Shown here: piece after piece, positions 27,208 through 36,115 of the stretch
Numbering within the stretch: the first letter of the stretch is position 1
Layout of the letters: each line of letters opens with the position of its first letter
Notes under the pieces: generated by a model
What the model saw: the letters and a program-made list of their open reading frames with translations, nothing else
Databases searched by the model: none
Told to the model about the DNA's origin: nothing
Assembly: GCF_000819865.1 (NCBI RefSeq)
Contig: NZ_CDDF01000001.1
Location: 132,036-196,035 of the forward strand
Length of the DNA stretch: 64,000 nucleotides
Source: Aeromonas eucrenophila
Lineage (GTDB): Bacteria; Pseudomonadota; Gammaproteobacteria; Enterobacterales; Aeromonadaceae
Reading direction: 5' to 3'
Position numbers and translations under genes: made by a program

Positions 27208-27315
27208 TTATTTCAGGGCTTTCTTCAGCTTCTTGATCTTGCTCTCATGCTTGGCAATCTTCGCCTTGCTGGACTCGATCTTCTTCTTGACGTCTTTCTT
27301 GGATGCTTTGGCCAT
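27208..27315 (-). CDS. 35-residue lysine-rich protein
   Basis: This gene is too short for most gene finders. ATG at 27315 has AAGGAAG at good spacing, and the frame runs 35 codons to TAA with a proper terminator after it. The product begins MAKASKKDVKKKIESSKAKI. It has 15 lysines in 35 residues, no arginine, one histidine, and a heptad-like spacing suggesting a single long basic helix. Nucleic-acid or ribosome binding is a natural guess from charge, but no function is known to me. It is flanked by the LysE-type exporter and the diguanylate cyclase and appears to be its own transcription unit. Confidence 0.72.
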   Translation of the reverse strand: MAKASKKDVKKKIESSKAKIAKHESKIKKLKKALK

Positions 27316-27740
27316 ATGAGTTCTTCCTTAAATAGAGGGCAGCGGGCTGCACCTGGTGTGTCTTTCCATCGACTGCAGACTGATGGCAAGGGTGACTTGT
27401 CGTCTTGCTGTGGCTGAATACACAACGGCAATCTGTGCTGGCGGGCGCGTTCTGCCGCGCTCGTGGGCCAATGCAGTAGGGCGTTCCCTTGGATACAAGG
27501 CTGATGATCCCCCATCTGCAGGCCGGCTAACCTGCCGCCAGCGTCTCTACAAGCTAGTGTTATTTATCCACAAAGCAAGCAAAAGCTGAGCAATGGGGCG
27601 TCTCTATGTTGTGCACATCCTGCCGGATGGCAGCGTTCAACGGGAGGAGTGCAGGCGGTTACCCGTCGATCAATATTGACGCCCATATCAATACTGTGGA
27701 TATACTGACGCGGTATTTTTCAAGAGTCAACGCCGTACTC
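27316..27740. other. intergenic region with divergent promoters
   Basis: This stretch separates the leftward lysine-rich gene from the rightward cyclase gene. TTGACG at 27676-27681 and TATACT at 27701-27706 (19-base spacer; GATATA gives 17) form a candidate rightward promoter just ahead of ATG 27741. I see no other gene or structure here. Confidence 0.45.
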
Positions 27741-29006
27741 ATGTCTGTGTCTGTCGCATTACCCCAACTGCAAGCGATGATCCGCGATCTGAAAGCGGGT
27801 CGCTTCGAGGTCAGGCATCCCCCGCTCGATGAGAGTGTGGGACTCGCCCCTCTCATCCTGGATCTCAACGAGTTGGCGGATAGCCTGGATCGGCGTTTTC
27901 GCGAGCTGCATCGATTGCAGGAGATATCGGCCGAGGTGAACAAGGGGGTCTTCATCGAAGATACCCTCAGCCTCATCTACGACACCTTTGCCGAGTTCAT
28001 CCCCTACGATCGCATCGGCTACGCCCTGCTCTGCGACGATGGCACCAGGGTGCGTTCCCTCTGGTCCCGGAGCCGCATCAACCGGATAGCGCACCTCAAG
28101 GATGGCTATCGTGCCAACCTGGCGGGGAGCAGTCTTGCCCGGGTGCTGGAGACGGGAAAGCCCAGGATCATCAACGATCTGGAAGCTTATCTTGTGGAGT
28201 ATCCCCAGTCCGTATCCACCCAGCTGGTACTGCGGGAGGGGGTACGCTCCAGCCTGACCTGCCCGTTGCAGGTGGATGGCAAGGGCATAGGTTTTCTGTT
28301 CTTCTCCAGCGCCAGCAAACACACCTATCAGAAGCTGCATCAGGAGGTGTTTGTCTACCTGGCGCACCTGGTCTCCTCCATCGTCGAGAAGGCGCAGCTC
28401 TATCGGCAGGTGCATGAACTCAATGTCCAGCTGGAAGAGGCGCTGGCCCGGCTCAAGGAGCAATCCTGCCGGGATGCCTTGACCGGGGCCCTCACTCGCG
28501 GGGCGCTCATGGAGCGCTTCACCCAGCAGATGCAGTCGGCAGAGCGCCAGGGCGAGCCGCTCTGCCTCATCATGCTGGATCTCGATCACTTCAAGCAGGT
28601 CAATGACCATCACGGTCATCCCGCCGGGGATCATGTGCTGCAACAGTTGGTGCGGACCCTGGCGAGTGAGCTCAGGGAGAGCGACAGGCTGGGGCGCTAT
28701 GGTGGGGAAGAGTTCATCTTGCTGCTGGAGCAGACCAGGCTGGCGGAGGGAGTCAAGATAGCCGAGCGGCTGAGGGCCAGGGTCGCCGCCATGCGAATTG
28801 AGCAGGGGGGACGGTCCATCCCGGTCACCATCAGCGTCGGGTTGAGCTGCGCCGCGTTTGGCGAGAGGAGAGGTGAGAAAACGGGGGAAAGGGCAGGGGA
28901 AAGCGATCCCTGGCCTTCCTGCGCCGAGCTGCTGGAGCGGGCCGATCGGGCGCTCTATCGGGCAAAGCAGAGCGGTCGCAACCGGGTTTGCGTCAACGAG
29001 GCCTGA
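27741..29006 (+). CDS. GAF-GGDEF diguanylate cyclase
   Basis: This protein probably makes the second messenger cyclic di-GMP. An N-terminal helical region (1-60) is followed by a GAF sensor domain at about 60-220 (IPYDRIGYALLCDDG, EGVRSSLTCPLQVDG). A coiled-coil linker (ELNVQLEEALARLKEQ) leads to the GGDEF domain. The active site is GGEEF at residues 321-325, an active variant, and the product-inhibition I-site RESD is at 312-315, with the standard five residues between. I prefer ATG 27741, right after a candidate promoter, giving 421 residues; the frame can be extended to 27606. No membrane helix is seen, so it is likely cytosolic. Confidence 0.88.
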   Translation: MSVSVALPQLQAMIRDLKAGRFEVRHPPLDESVGLAPLILDLNELADSLDRRFRELHRLQEISAEVNKGVFIEDTLSLIYDTFAEFIPYDRIGYALLCDDGTRVRSLWSRSRINRIAHLKDGYRANLAGSSLARVLETGKPRIINDLEAYLVEYPQSVSTQLVLREGVRSSLTCPLQVDGKGIGFLFFSSASKHTYQKLHQEVFVYLAHLVSSIVEKAQLYRQVHELNVQLEEALARLKEQSCRDALTGALTRGALMERFTQQMQSAERQGEPLCLIMLDLDHFKQVNDHHGHPAGDHVLQQLVRTLASELRESDRLGRYGGEEFILLLEQTRLAEGVKIAERLRARVAAMRIEQGGRSIPVTISVGLSCAAFGERRGEKTGERAGESDPWPSCAELLERADRALYRAKQSGRNRVCVNEA

Positions 29007-29047
29007 GCCGGGTGGTGAAGGGCGGCCCTGTGATCCAGGGCCAGCAA

Positions 29048-29077
29048 TATAAAAGAAGCGCCCCTGGGGGCGCTTCT
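29048..29077 (-). terminator. terminator of the PhnA-family gene
   Basis: AGAAGCGCCCC and GGGGCGCTTCT form a perfect 11-bp stem. Read leftwards it is followed by TTTTATATT. The end of the cyclase gene is 40 bases away, so it may serve both. Confidence 0.85.
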
Positions 29078-29095
29078 GGCATCAATCGACGGTGA

Positions 29096-29674
29096 TCAGG
29101 CCTTTTTCAGGTAGGCCGCGACCAGCACTATCTGCACGCCGTTGACCTTGCCCTCGATGTGCAGCGGGTTGTTGGTCAGGCGGATGCCCTTGACCAGGGT
29201 GCCGCGCTTGGCGGTGAAGCCGCCGCCCTTGACGTCCAGATCCTTGATCAGGGTCACCGAATCCCCTTCCTGCAGCACGGCGCCGTTGGAGTCGACGGTC
29301 GGCACGCTGTCATCATCGTCGCGGGCCGCGCCAGCCTCGGCCCAGGCCTTGGTCTCTTCTTCCATGTACATCATGTCCAGCATGTCCTGGGCCCAGAGCT
29401 CGCCACGGGCGGACAGGTTTTTAAGCTGGCGCCACGCCATCACCTGCACCGCAGGGACCTGGCTCCACATGCTGTCACCCAGGCAGCGCCAGTGGTTGGC
29501 GACCAGGGTATCAGGCTGCTCCAGCTGACCACGACAGGTGGCACAGAGCGCCACGCTGTGATCGTCGTCGCTGGCGGGGGAGTGGGGCACCGGGAAGGCA
29601 GTCAGGACGTGTTCTGCTCCACAGAGTTCACACTTGGCGCCCGCGCGCGCTTGCAGGATGGCATTGATGGTCAT
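29096..29674 (-). CDS. PhnA/YjdM-family zinc-ribbon protein
   Basis: This 192-residue protein has an N-terminal zinc ribbon (CELCGAE, then CATCRG). The C-terminal domain matches YjdM (once called PhnA): GAVLQEGDSVTLIKDLDVKG, then KRGTLVKGIRLTNN and VNGVQIVLVAAYLKK. The family name comes from phosphonate clusters, but YjdM itself is not required for phosphonate use, and its role is unclear. I chose ATG 29674 (MTINAILQARAGAKC) because the longer frame adds 15 unlikely residues. The middle part (about 60-110) is an acidic insertion relative to the shorter E. coli protein. Confidence 0.82.
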   Translation of the reverse strand: MTINAILQARAGAKCELCGAEHVLTAFPVPHSPASDDDHSVALCATCRGQLEQPDTLVANHWRCLGDSMWSQVPAVQVMAWRQLKNLSARGELWAQDMLDMMYMEEETKAWAEAGAARDDDDSVPTVDSNGAVLQEGDSVTLIKDLDVKGGGFTAKRGTLVKGIRLTNNPLHIEGKVNGVQIVLVAAYLKKA

Positions 29675-29848
29675 GTTTTGATTCCGTTTATAAGGGGAAA
29701 ACGGCCCGCCGGGGCGCACCGTGCTAGCAAGGGGGCGGAATATAGCACAAATCCATGTGCTTTGTCAGGCTACCCCCTGCCCCCTGGGTTGCTTGCCCGT
29801 TTTCATGAACGCGGCGCCATGGGTGCTTTTTGATGAGGGATCGCTAGA

Positions 29849-31069
29849 ATGAGCCTCCTTTTGGATATGCAGGACAAGACCGCCGTGCTGGCCCATCGAT
29901 TTCAACAACTGGACCGCTTGCTGACCGACACCCGGCGCTGGTGGCAGTACCAGCCTTATCATCACCTCGGCCTCGCCTTTGCCGATGAGGCTCCCGAACT
30001 GGCGGCCCGCCTCAACGGCCTGAGCCTCGGGGAAGTCATGGCGCTCGATGCCGACATGGGGGCGCTCTGCACCCTGCTTGCCCCCTGGATCCCGGCAGGC
30101 CAAGCGCTGCACGCCCTGAGCGAGCTGGATGTCTTCCAGCCCGAACCCATTGCCTGCACCAAGGGGATGGCGATGTACATGCCGGGGCGCAAGCAGGCGC
30201 AGATAGAGGCCTTCACCGGCTGCTTGCCACCCCATGACGGGCCCTATCTGGAGTGGTGCGCCGGCAAGGGGCACCTGGGGCGGCTGGTCTCCTTGCAGCG
30301 CGGCGCCGAGGTCATCAGCCTGGAGTTGCAAGGCGCGCTGTGCGAAGAAGGGCGCCTGCTGGCGGCGCGGGACGGCGCTCCCATGCAGTTTATCGAGGCC
30401 GATGCCTTCGCCCCCGCGTCGGGCCAGCTCATCGCCCGGGATCACCACGCCATGGCGCTGCATGCCTGCGGCGAGCTGCATACCCATTTGCTGGAGCGGG
30501 TGGCTGAGCAGGGGGCGAGCGGCGTGACCATCTCCCCCTGCTGTTATCACCTCATTCGCGGCGATCAGTATCGGCCCCTGTCAGAGGCCGCCGCTGCCAG
30601 CACCCTGCGCCTTGGCAAGAGCGATCTCAAGCTGCCGCTGCAGGAGACGGTGACCGGCGGCGCCCGCATCGCCCGCCTGCGGGAGCAAGAGGTGGTGTGG
30701 CGCCTCGCCTTTGACTGCCTGCAGCGCCAGGTGCGCGGGGTGGATGAATACCTGCCGGTGCCCAATATGCAAAAGAGCCTGCTGACCGGCGGCTTCGAGG
30801 CATTCTGTGGCTGGGCGGCCGAGCGCAAGGGCATCCCTCTGCCCGCAGGGCTCGATTATGCGAGCTTCCTGGCGCGAGGTGAGCAGCGCTACGGCGACGT
30901 CGCCCGCATGGAGCTGGTACGCCACCTGTTTCGCCGTCCGCTGGAGATCTGGCTGGCGCTGGATCGCGCACTCTTCCTGCAAGAGCGGGGCTATTCGGTG
31001 GAAGTGGGGGAGTTTTGCGACAAACCCATGACGCCGCGTAACATCCTGATCCGGGCGGTGCGCGCCTGA
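29849..31069 (+). CDS. SAM-dependent methyltransferase (Methyltransf_32-like)
   Basis: The central part (residues about 125-240) is a Rossmann methyltransferase: PYLEWCAGKGHLGRLVSLQR is motif I, ISLELQGALCEEGR motif II, MALHACGELHTHLLER motif IV, and SPCCYHLIRG carries a Cys-Cys-Tyr-His group seen in this eukaryote-like family. The flanking N- and C-terminal regions are helical. The substrate is unknown; RNA or protein are both possible. ATG 29849 has GAGGGA 9 bases upstream and gives 406 residues. Its neighbours are functionally unrelated. Confidence 0.75.
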   Translation: MSLLLDMQDKTAVLAHRFQQLDRLLTDTRRWWQYQPYHHLGLAFADEAPELAARLNGLSLGEVMALDADMGALCTLLAPWIPAGQALHALSELDVFQPEPIACTKGMAMYMPGRKQAQIEAFTGCLPPHDGPYLEWCAGKGHLGRLVSLQRGAEVISLELQGALCEEGRLLAARDGAPMQFIEADAFAPASGQLIARDHHAMALHACGELHTHLLERVAEQGASGVTISPCCYHLIRGDQYRPLSEAAAASTLRLGKSDLKLPLQETVTGGARIARLREQEVVWRLAFDCLQRQVRGVDEYLPVPNMQKSLLTGGFEAFCGWAAERKGIPLPAGLDYASFLARGEQRYGDVARMELVRHLFRRPLEIWLALDRALFLQERGYSVEVGEFCDKPMTPRNILIRAVRA

Positions 31070-31394
31070 TCTTCACCAGATGGGCGCCTAACAGCGCCGC
31101 CGGTGGCTGATCCGCCCCTGTACTACACGAGCAAAGATGCTGCAGGGGGAGGCATCCCTTCTGCCGCGTTATTTTCACGACGTTTCAACGAGAGCGCCCC
31201 TGTTGTTTCGGCTCGCTCACCACCTTATTAGTCTTGCAACGATAAAAATAGGGATGTTCGCCGCCCTCTATTCCACGACACCGCAGAGTGAAATGGCTCA
31301 CAACTTCGCCATATTCTTAATTCTCGTCGTGAATTTAGTAATTAAAGCGCCTATGCTCGGCCTGAACATTATAACGAGACAAGGATTGCTACCC
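31070..31394. other. upstream region of the chitinase gene
   Basis: The open frame of the chitinase extends back through here but the translated part does not look coding. The last 120 bases are A+T-rich, with TATAAC near 31370 as a possible -10. No operator could be assigned. Confidence 0.4.
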
Positions 31395-32840
31395 ATGTTC
31401 CAACCCAAGCCCTGTGCCTGGCTGGTTGCGGCACTTTGCGCATCTCCAGCTTATGCCGCCATGAATATCCAGCCAGACCCACAAAATAGCGGTGGTTATG
31501 TGATTGCCGCCTCCGATATCAGCGCCGTTGAAAAAGCCAAGACCGCCAATCCCATGTATGCGGTCTGGTCAAAGGCATTGGCCACTCGCCCCAATACCAT
31601 AGTGGATGCCATAGTGCCGAGGCTGGCCAGCAATCCGGATAACGTCAAACGGGTCGAGCGGGTATTTACCGAGTCGGATTGGGACTTTCTCACCCAGATG
31701 GCGGCGCCAGAATATACCTACGAGCGTTTCTTGCGGGCGGTAGGGAAATTCCCGGCATTTTGTGGTGAATATACCGATGGCCGTGACTCAGACGCCATCT
31801 GCAAGAAATCCATCGTGACGGCCTTTGCGCACTTTGCCCAGGAAACCGGCGGCCATATCAGTAAAAATAACAGCTCGGATAATCCCCTGGGACTGGAAGA
31901 GTGGCAGCAGGCGCTGGTGCACGTGCGCGAGATGGGCTGGTCGGAAGGGCAGACCGGATATACCACTGGCTGTGGCCAGAATGACTGGCAAAACAAGAAA
32001 TGGCCTTGCGCCACCGGCCAGGGTTATTTTGGCCGCGGGGCGAAACAGCTCTCCTATCACTTCAACTACGGCGCCTTCTCCGAGGCCATGTTCGCGGGGG
32101 ATGCCTCGGTATTGCTGAACGATCCCGGTCGGGTCGCCGACTCCTGGCTGAATCTGGCCTCGGCCATCTGGTTCTTCCTGACCCCACAGGCCCCCAAGCC
32201 CGCCATGTTGCACGTGATTGACCGCACCTGGGTACCCTCCCAGCGCGAGATTGCCGCCGGTATCGGCTACGGCTTTGGCACCACCATCAACGTCATCAAC
32301 GGCGGTATCGAGTGCGGCGAGCAGAATAAGGACAAGGGCCAGCCGGTCAACCGCATCCGTTATTGGGAAGGGTTGGCGGCCCATTACCAGATCCCCATCC
32401 AGGCGGATGAGAAAAATACCTGCTGGCAACAGACCCCCTATGGCAGCCTGAATTTGAACGGCGCCACCGACGTGCTTTATACCAACTGGGATGGCAACTG
32501 GAAATATTACGCCGACAGACCCGGTGGTTATTCCTTCGAATGCGAGCTGGTGGGTTTTCAGACCGCCTATTCGGCGCTGGTGCCGGGGGATTATGAGAAG
32601 TGCGTGACCAACACCTATGGCTCTCATGCCAGCTGGCCCAAGGTCCGAATTGTCGCGAAACTGGATCCGGCACCGGTTGATCCCACCAATCCACCGGTTG
32701 GGGATATTTCCGCTTGGGTAAGCAGCAAGGTTTATACGGCCGGCAATAAAGTCAGCCACAAGGGCGTTATTTATCAGGCCAAGTGGTGGACGCAAGGGGA
32801 CGATCCCGTCAAGGGTGGTCCCTGGGCTCCGGCCTCCTGA
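31395..32840 (+). CDS. secreted GH19 chitinase with C-terminal chitin-binding module
   Basis: This endochitinase hydrolyses chitin outside the cell. A signal peptide (MFQPKPCAWLVAALCASPAYA) is followed by an N-terminal extension (about 22-75) and a glycoside hydrolase 19 domain. Within the domain are AHFAQETGGHIS with the catalytic glutamate, GQGYFGRGAKQLSYHFNYG and NVINGGIEC. The last 45 residues (ISAWVSSKVYTAGNKVSHKG, YQAKWWTQGDDP) form a CBM5/12 chitin-binding module. I chose ATG 31395 because it starts the signal; AAGGA lies about 10 bases upstream. The mature protein is about 460 residues. A terminator follows. Confidence 0.93.
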   Translation: MFQPKPCAWLVAALCASPAYAAMNIQPDPQNSGGYVIAASDISAVEKAKTANPMYAVWSKALATRPNTIVDAIVPRLASNPDNVKRVERVFTESDWDFLTQMAAPEYTYERFLRAVGKFPAFCGEYTDGRDSDAICKKSIVTAFAHFAQETGGHISKNNSSDNPLGLEEWQQALVHVREMGWSEGQTGYTTGCGQNDWQNKKWPCATGQGYFGRGAKQLSYHFNYGAFSEAMFAGDASVLLNDPGRVADSWLNLASAIWFFLTPQAPKPAMLHVIDRTWVPSQREIAAGIGYGFGTTINVINGGIECGEQNKDKGQPVNRIRYWEGLAAHYQIPIQADEKNTCWQQTPYGSLNLNGATDVLYTNWDGNWKYYADRPGGYSFECELVGFQTAYSALVPGDYEKCVTNTYGSHASWPKVRIVAKLDPAPVDPTNPPVGDISAWVSSKVYTAGNKVSHKGVIYQAKWWTQGDDPVKGGPWAPAS

Positions 32841-32905
32841 TAAATAATATGGATGCCGGGCGGCATGATAGGTCAGCCTGGCATAAGAAGAGCAGCCGAT
32901 AATGG

Positions 32906-32930
32906 GGGAGGCGAGCCGCCTCCCTTTATT
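32906..32930 (+). terminator. terminator after the chitinase gene
   Basis: GGGAGGCG, three bases and CGCCTCCC are followed by TTTATT, about 65 bases past the stop. The U-tract is moderate. Confidence 0.75.
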
Positions 32931-33016
32931 GACGGGGGTAAAGACAATATGGGGAGTTGATTTATTACCAGGGTTGCTTTATTGATGACCGCTATCTTAT
33001 CCAGCCCGTGCTCAAT

Positions 33017-33337
33017 ATGTTCTTCTCTCCCCTGCGTATCTGCCCCGTTTGCCAACAACGACTATTTCCGCTCAAGGCGTTCCTTATCAGCCCCAGGCTT
33101 AAATTTCACTGTAAAGGGTGTGACTCCCGGCTGGAGATGTATGAGGTGCGCCATCATCCGATCATTAATGGAGTGCTGATGGTCGGCTTCTTTATGGTGG
33201 TGTCACGAGAACACGATAACCTGTTGAGCCTGGCGTTTGGCATCAAGGCGACCCCCATCTTGCTGCTGATGAGCTATGTCCGGTTAAAAACCAGTGCCCT
33301 GAGAGTACCGCTGGAGGCACCCAAGCAGGGGCTGTAA
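33017..33337 (+). CDS. small zinc-ribbon membrane protein
   Basis: This 106-residue protein begins MFFSPLRICPVCQQRLFPLK. Paired cysteines CPVC and CKGC, about 25 residues apart, suggest a zinc ribbon. Two hydrophobic segments follow (IINGVLMVGFFMVVS and FGIKATPILLLMSYV). I do not recognise the family. The start is uncertain: ATG 33017 lacks a good ribosome site, while TTG 32957 has GGGGAG directly before it and would add 20 residues. Confidence 0.55.
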   Translation: MFFSPLRICPVCQQRLFPLKAFLISPRLKFHCKGCDSRLEMYEVRHHPIINGVLMVGFFMVVSREHDNLLSLAFGIKATPILLLMSYVRLKTSALRVPLEAPKQGL

Positions 33338-33426
33338 AAGGCAGATCGGTGGGCCGCATAATCGTCCATCACCCGCGTGGGCCTCTTGGCGGTGTGCCTG
33401 GCGGCAATACACAAAAGGAAGTTGTC

Positions 33427-33792
33427 ATGAATATCGCCATCCATTTTGAAATTCCGGTGCGGGATCTCGGGCGGGCCACCGCCTTCTACGAGCGGGTGTT
33501 CGAGTTGACTCTGGAGCGGGTCAGCATCGACGGCAACGAGATGGCGCTGTTTCCCCTCGATGAAGAGGCGCCCGGCTGCTCCGGGGCCCTGGCCATGGGA
33601 GAGAGCTATGTGCCGAGCCTGGACGGCACTCGCATCTATCTGCGGGTGGCCGAGATCGAGCGGGTGATGGCCCGGGCGCTCGAGGCGGGGGCAGGGGAGC
33701 TCTACCCGGTGACCCAAGTGAGCGAGCAGATCCGGGTGGCCGAGTTTCAGGACTCCGAGGGCAATCGCATCGCCTTGCAGGAGATGCGCTGA
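33427..33792 (+). CDS. VOC-family (glyoxalase/dioxygenase superfamily) protein
   Basis: A vicinal-oxygen-chelate fold of 121 residues. It starts HFEIPVRDLGRATAFYERVF, with EMALFPLD, TRIYLRVAEIERVMARAL and FQDSEGNRIALQEM at the C-terminus, the usual two beta-alpha-beta-beta-beta repeats. Family members bind a metal and act on small molecules or antibiotics; the substrate is unknown. ATG 33427 has AAGGAAG at good spacing and fits the family start. The longer frame adds 26 residues of non-coding look. Confidence 0.82.
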   Translation: MNIAIHFEIPVRDLGRATAFYERVFELTLERVSIDGNEMALFPLDEEAPGCSGALAMGESYVPSLDGTRIYLRVAEIERVMARALEAGAGELYPVTQVSEQIRVAEFQDSEGNRIALQEMR

Positions 33793-34009
33793 GCATTATT
33801 CGTACTGTGCATGCCAGATGAAATCTCATTCACCGGATTGATAGAGATGGCTCAATCTCGAGCAATACGGCCTGTTACAAGGCGCTGCAGGAGGAATTGA
33901 CCACAAGATGGTCAGTTGTCGGCCTGTGCTTTGCGTGCTAATCCTCTGTGGCGACCGCGAGTAGAGGGTGGCTCAGCTCGCACAGTTCCCCAAGGTTCAA
34001 GGAGGCATC

Positions 34010-34408
34010 ATGGAAGGTCATTGTCTGTGTGGCGGTATCAGCGTTTTAACCGGCGAGCATAAAGAGGTCAACCTGTGCCACTGCGCCATGTGCCGGCGCT
34101 GGTCCGGCGGTCCCATGTTTGCGGTGCACGGTGGCAAGGATGTGCGCTTCACCGGGATCACACCGGCGGCCTATCGCTCGTCCGACTGGGCGGAGCGCGG
34201 CTTCTGCCCGACCTGCGGCACCCACCTCTTCTATCACCTGCTGCCGAGCGATGAGTACATACTGCCCGCCGGCCTGTTCCAGGATCAGGCATTCGAGCTT
34301 GCCAGCCAGATCTTTATCGACGAGAAGCCCGATTTTTATGAGCTCAAAAACGATACCCCGACCCTGACCGGCCAGCAGGTGTTCGAGCAGTTCGCCCCCA
34401 AGCCCTAA
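34010..34408 (+). CDS. GFA-family zinc protein (CENP-V/GFA)
   Basis: The zinc-binding cysteines of the glutathione-dependent formaldehyde-activating family are all present: GHCLCGG near the start, CHCAMCRRWSGG, and FCPTCGTHLFY. The length is 132 residues. Most members have no proven enzymatic role; the founding protein was linked to formaldehyde and glutathione. ATG 34010 follows AAGGAGG closely. The next gene (DUF4287) starts 58 bases downstream and may be cotranscribed. Confidence 0.85.
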   Translation: MEGHCLCGGISVLTGEHKEVNLCHCAMCRRWSGGPMFAVHGGKDVRFTGITPAAYRSSDWAERGFCPTCGTHLFYHLLPSDEYILPAGLFQDQAFELASQIFIDEKPDFYELKNDTPTLTGQQVFEQFAPKP

Positions 34409-34466
34409 AAGCATCGAATTATGCCCGCATCGCAAAGCGCGGGCGCAGCGACCCAAGGAGAGCGTC

Positions 34467-34676
34467 ATGGATGAACAACCCAAGGTGAAGGGGCCCGCCT
34501 CTTATTTCCCCTCCATCGAGCAGAAATACGGCGAGCCCATCGCCCACTGGCTGAGTCTCTTGGCAAACCAAGAAGAGAAGAAACATATGGCGCTGGTGGC
34601 CTGGCTAAAAGAGGAGCACGGCATGGGCCACGGCCATGCCAACGCCCTGGTAGCCCACTTCTTGGCGCAGGGTTAG
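34467..34676 (+). CDS. DUF4287 protein
   Basis: A 69-residue cytosolic protein matching DUF4287: KGPASYFPSIEQKYGEPIAH, KHMALVAWLKEEHGMGHGHA and NALVAH. The function is unknown; the family is common in bacteria and sometimes annotated as a DNA-binding or HTH-like fold. AAGGAGAG precedes the ATG. It lies between the GFA gene and a histidine phosphatase gene 34 bases downstream, all rightwards. Confidence 0.85.
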   Translation: MDEQPKVKGPASYFPSIEQKYGEPIAHWLSLLANQEEKKHMALVAWLKEEHGMGHGHANALVAHFLAQG

Positions 34677-34710
34677 CGCGGCCTGCACCGTCGATAAACG
34701 AGGAGAACGG

Positions 34711-35316
34711 ATGGAACTGGTGGTGATCCGCCATGGGGAGACCCAGGCCAATGCCGAGAACCGCTATCTCGGCGCGCTGGACATTGGCCTTAACGACAAG
34801 GGACGGGAACAGGTATCTGAGCTGGCGCAGGGGCTCGCGAGGGAGGCACCGTTTACGCGGCTGCTGTCCTCTCACTTGTTGCGGGCGAGGCAGAGTGCCG
34901 AGCAAATTTCCTGCACCTTGGCGCTGCCTATTCAGCTCATCCCGGCCTTTCGTGAACGGCAGGTGGGGCTGTTTGAGGGGCTGACACAAGGAGAGGCGCG
35001 GGAGCGCTACCCCGAGCTGTGGGCACGCAACATCACCCGGCGCTGGGCCGAGGCGCCCCCCGGTGGAGAATCCCTGGACGCCGTGGTAGCCAGGGTGTCC
35101 CAAGGATTGACCGACTTGGTGCATGAGCATGAGCATGAGGGGGAGCGGGTATTGCTGGTGGCTCACGGGGTGGTGGCCAAGGTGATCCGGGCCCTCACCT
35201 GCGCGGGGTTTGCCGATTTCTTCGAGTGGCAACTGCATAACGGCGGCAGGCTGGTGGTCAATCTTGCTTCTGTTCCGTCTCCGATACGATTCAGTCGTCC
35301 CGATGGACAGGATTAG
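34711..35316 (+). CDS. histidine phosphatase family protein
   Basis: A branch-1 phosphoglycerate-mutase-like phosphatase of 201 residues. VIRHGETQANAENRY is the catalytic RHG motif, LSSHLLRARQSAE binds phosphate, and LVAHGVVAKVI supplies the second histidine. Order and size resemble alpha-ribazole phosphatase (CobC) and GpmB-type enzymes, and the substrate cannot be told apart here. AGGAGAA precedes ATG 34711. No cobalamin genes are near. Confidence 0.83.
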   Translation: MELVVIRHGETQANAENRYLGALDIGLNDKGREQVSELAQGLAREAPFTRLLSSHLLRARQSAEQISCTLALPIQLIPAFRERQVGLFEGLTQGEARERYPELWARNITRRWAEAPPGGESLDAVVARVSQGLTDLVHEHEHEGERVLLVAHGVVAKVIRALTCAGFADFFEWQLHNGGRLVVNLASVPSPIRFSRPDGQD

Positions 35317-35465
35317 CCCTGTTTGACTAACACATCGACGCCCGAGAAGGAGCCCCATAAAGGCCCAATACGATGTGTTGGTCGAGTTGGCAGGCTCTTC
35401 TTGCCGGATCAGCTGGCAACAGAGCTATGCAGAGCCACACCTCGGCAAAGTCCAAGGGAATAGAT

Positions 35466-35495
35466 GAAAAGCGCGCCCAAGGGCGCGCTTTTTTG
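35466..35495. terminator. bidirectional terminator before smrB end
   Basis: AAAAGCGCGCCC, AA and GGGCGCGCTTTTTT form a 12-bp stem with an A-run to the left. It is placed to end the leftward smrB transcript, 30 bases past its stop, and could also end rightward transcription from the phosphatase gene. Confidence 0.88.
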
Positions 35496-35524
35496 ATCTG
35501 AGGCTGTCGTATTCTGCCGTCGGC

Positions 35525-36049
35525 TTACTCTTCGATATCCAGCAGCACCAGGATGGCGCTGTCGCCGCCCCACTCGCGGGGGGCCTGGTGGAAGGCGCGG
35601 ACATTGGGGTGCTGGGCCAGCCAGCTCGGGATCCGCTGCTTGAGGATGTGTTTGCCGATGCCGTGCATCACAGAGGCAATGTGGATGTTCTCTTTCTGGC
35701 ACAGGCTGAGCAAGGCGGCCAATTCTTGTTTGGCCTGCTGCTGGGTCATGCCGTGCAAGTCCAGATAGATCTCCGGCGGATAGATGCCGCGCTTGAGCTT
35801 TTTAAGCTCGAATTTTGACACGTCTTCGCGCACGTAACGGGTCGGGCCATCCTCCTCCAGATGAGGCTGATACTCATCGCTGAAAAAGTGGTCTACCCCA
35901 AGCTTTTCGCGGCTCTCGCGCAGTTCGCGTTTCTGCTTGACCGGGCGCAACTCGGCCCTTATGGTATCTTGCTTTATTTTCCGGGTACCTTTGGCCGCAT
36001 CGCGAAACAGCAGGCTTTCCTCGTCTGTGGGTGAGGGCGTTTTTTTCAT
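35525..36049 (-). CDS. smrB: ribosome rescue factor SmrB
   Basis: SmrB is an Smr-domain endonuclease that cleaves mRNA between collided ribosomes. The N-terminal helix ([16 protein letters not shown]) is the ribosome-binding part seen in E. coli SmrB (YfcN). [18 protein letters not shown] and [12 protein letters not shown] follow. The Smr domain has the DLHG motif ([15 protein letters not shown]) and [12 protein letters not shown] near the active site, and ends [18 protein letters not shown]. The length is 174 residues. As in E. coli, it sits divergently beside prmB, with about 65 bases between the two starts. Confidence 0.94.
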   Translation of the reverse strand: MKKTPSPTDEESLLFRDAAKGTRKIKQDTIRAELRPVKQKRELRESREKLGVDHFFSDEYQPHLEEDGPTRYVREDVSKFELKKLKRGIYPPEIYLDLHGMTQQQAKQELAALLSLCQKENIHIASVMHGIGKHILKQRIPSWLAQHPNVRAFHQAPREWGGDSAILVLLDIEE

Positions 36050-36115
36050 CAGGTACTCGTCTTGCTCGCTATATAAGAATGCTCGGGCCGGATATTACTC
36101 GACTTGGAGGTGGAT

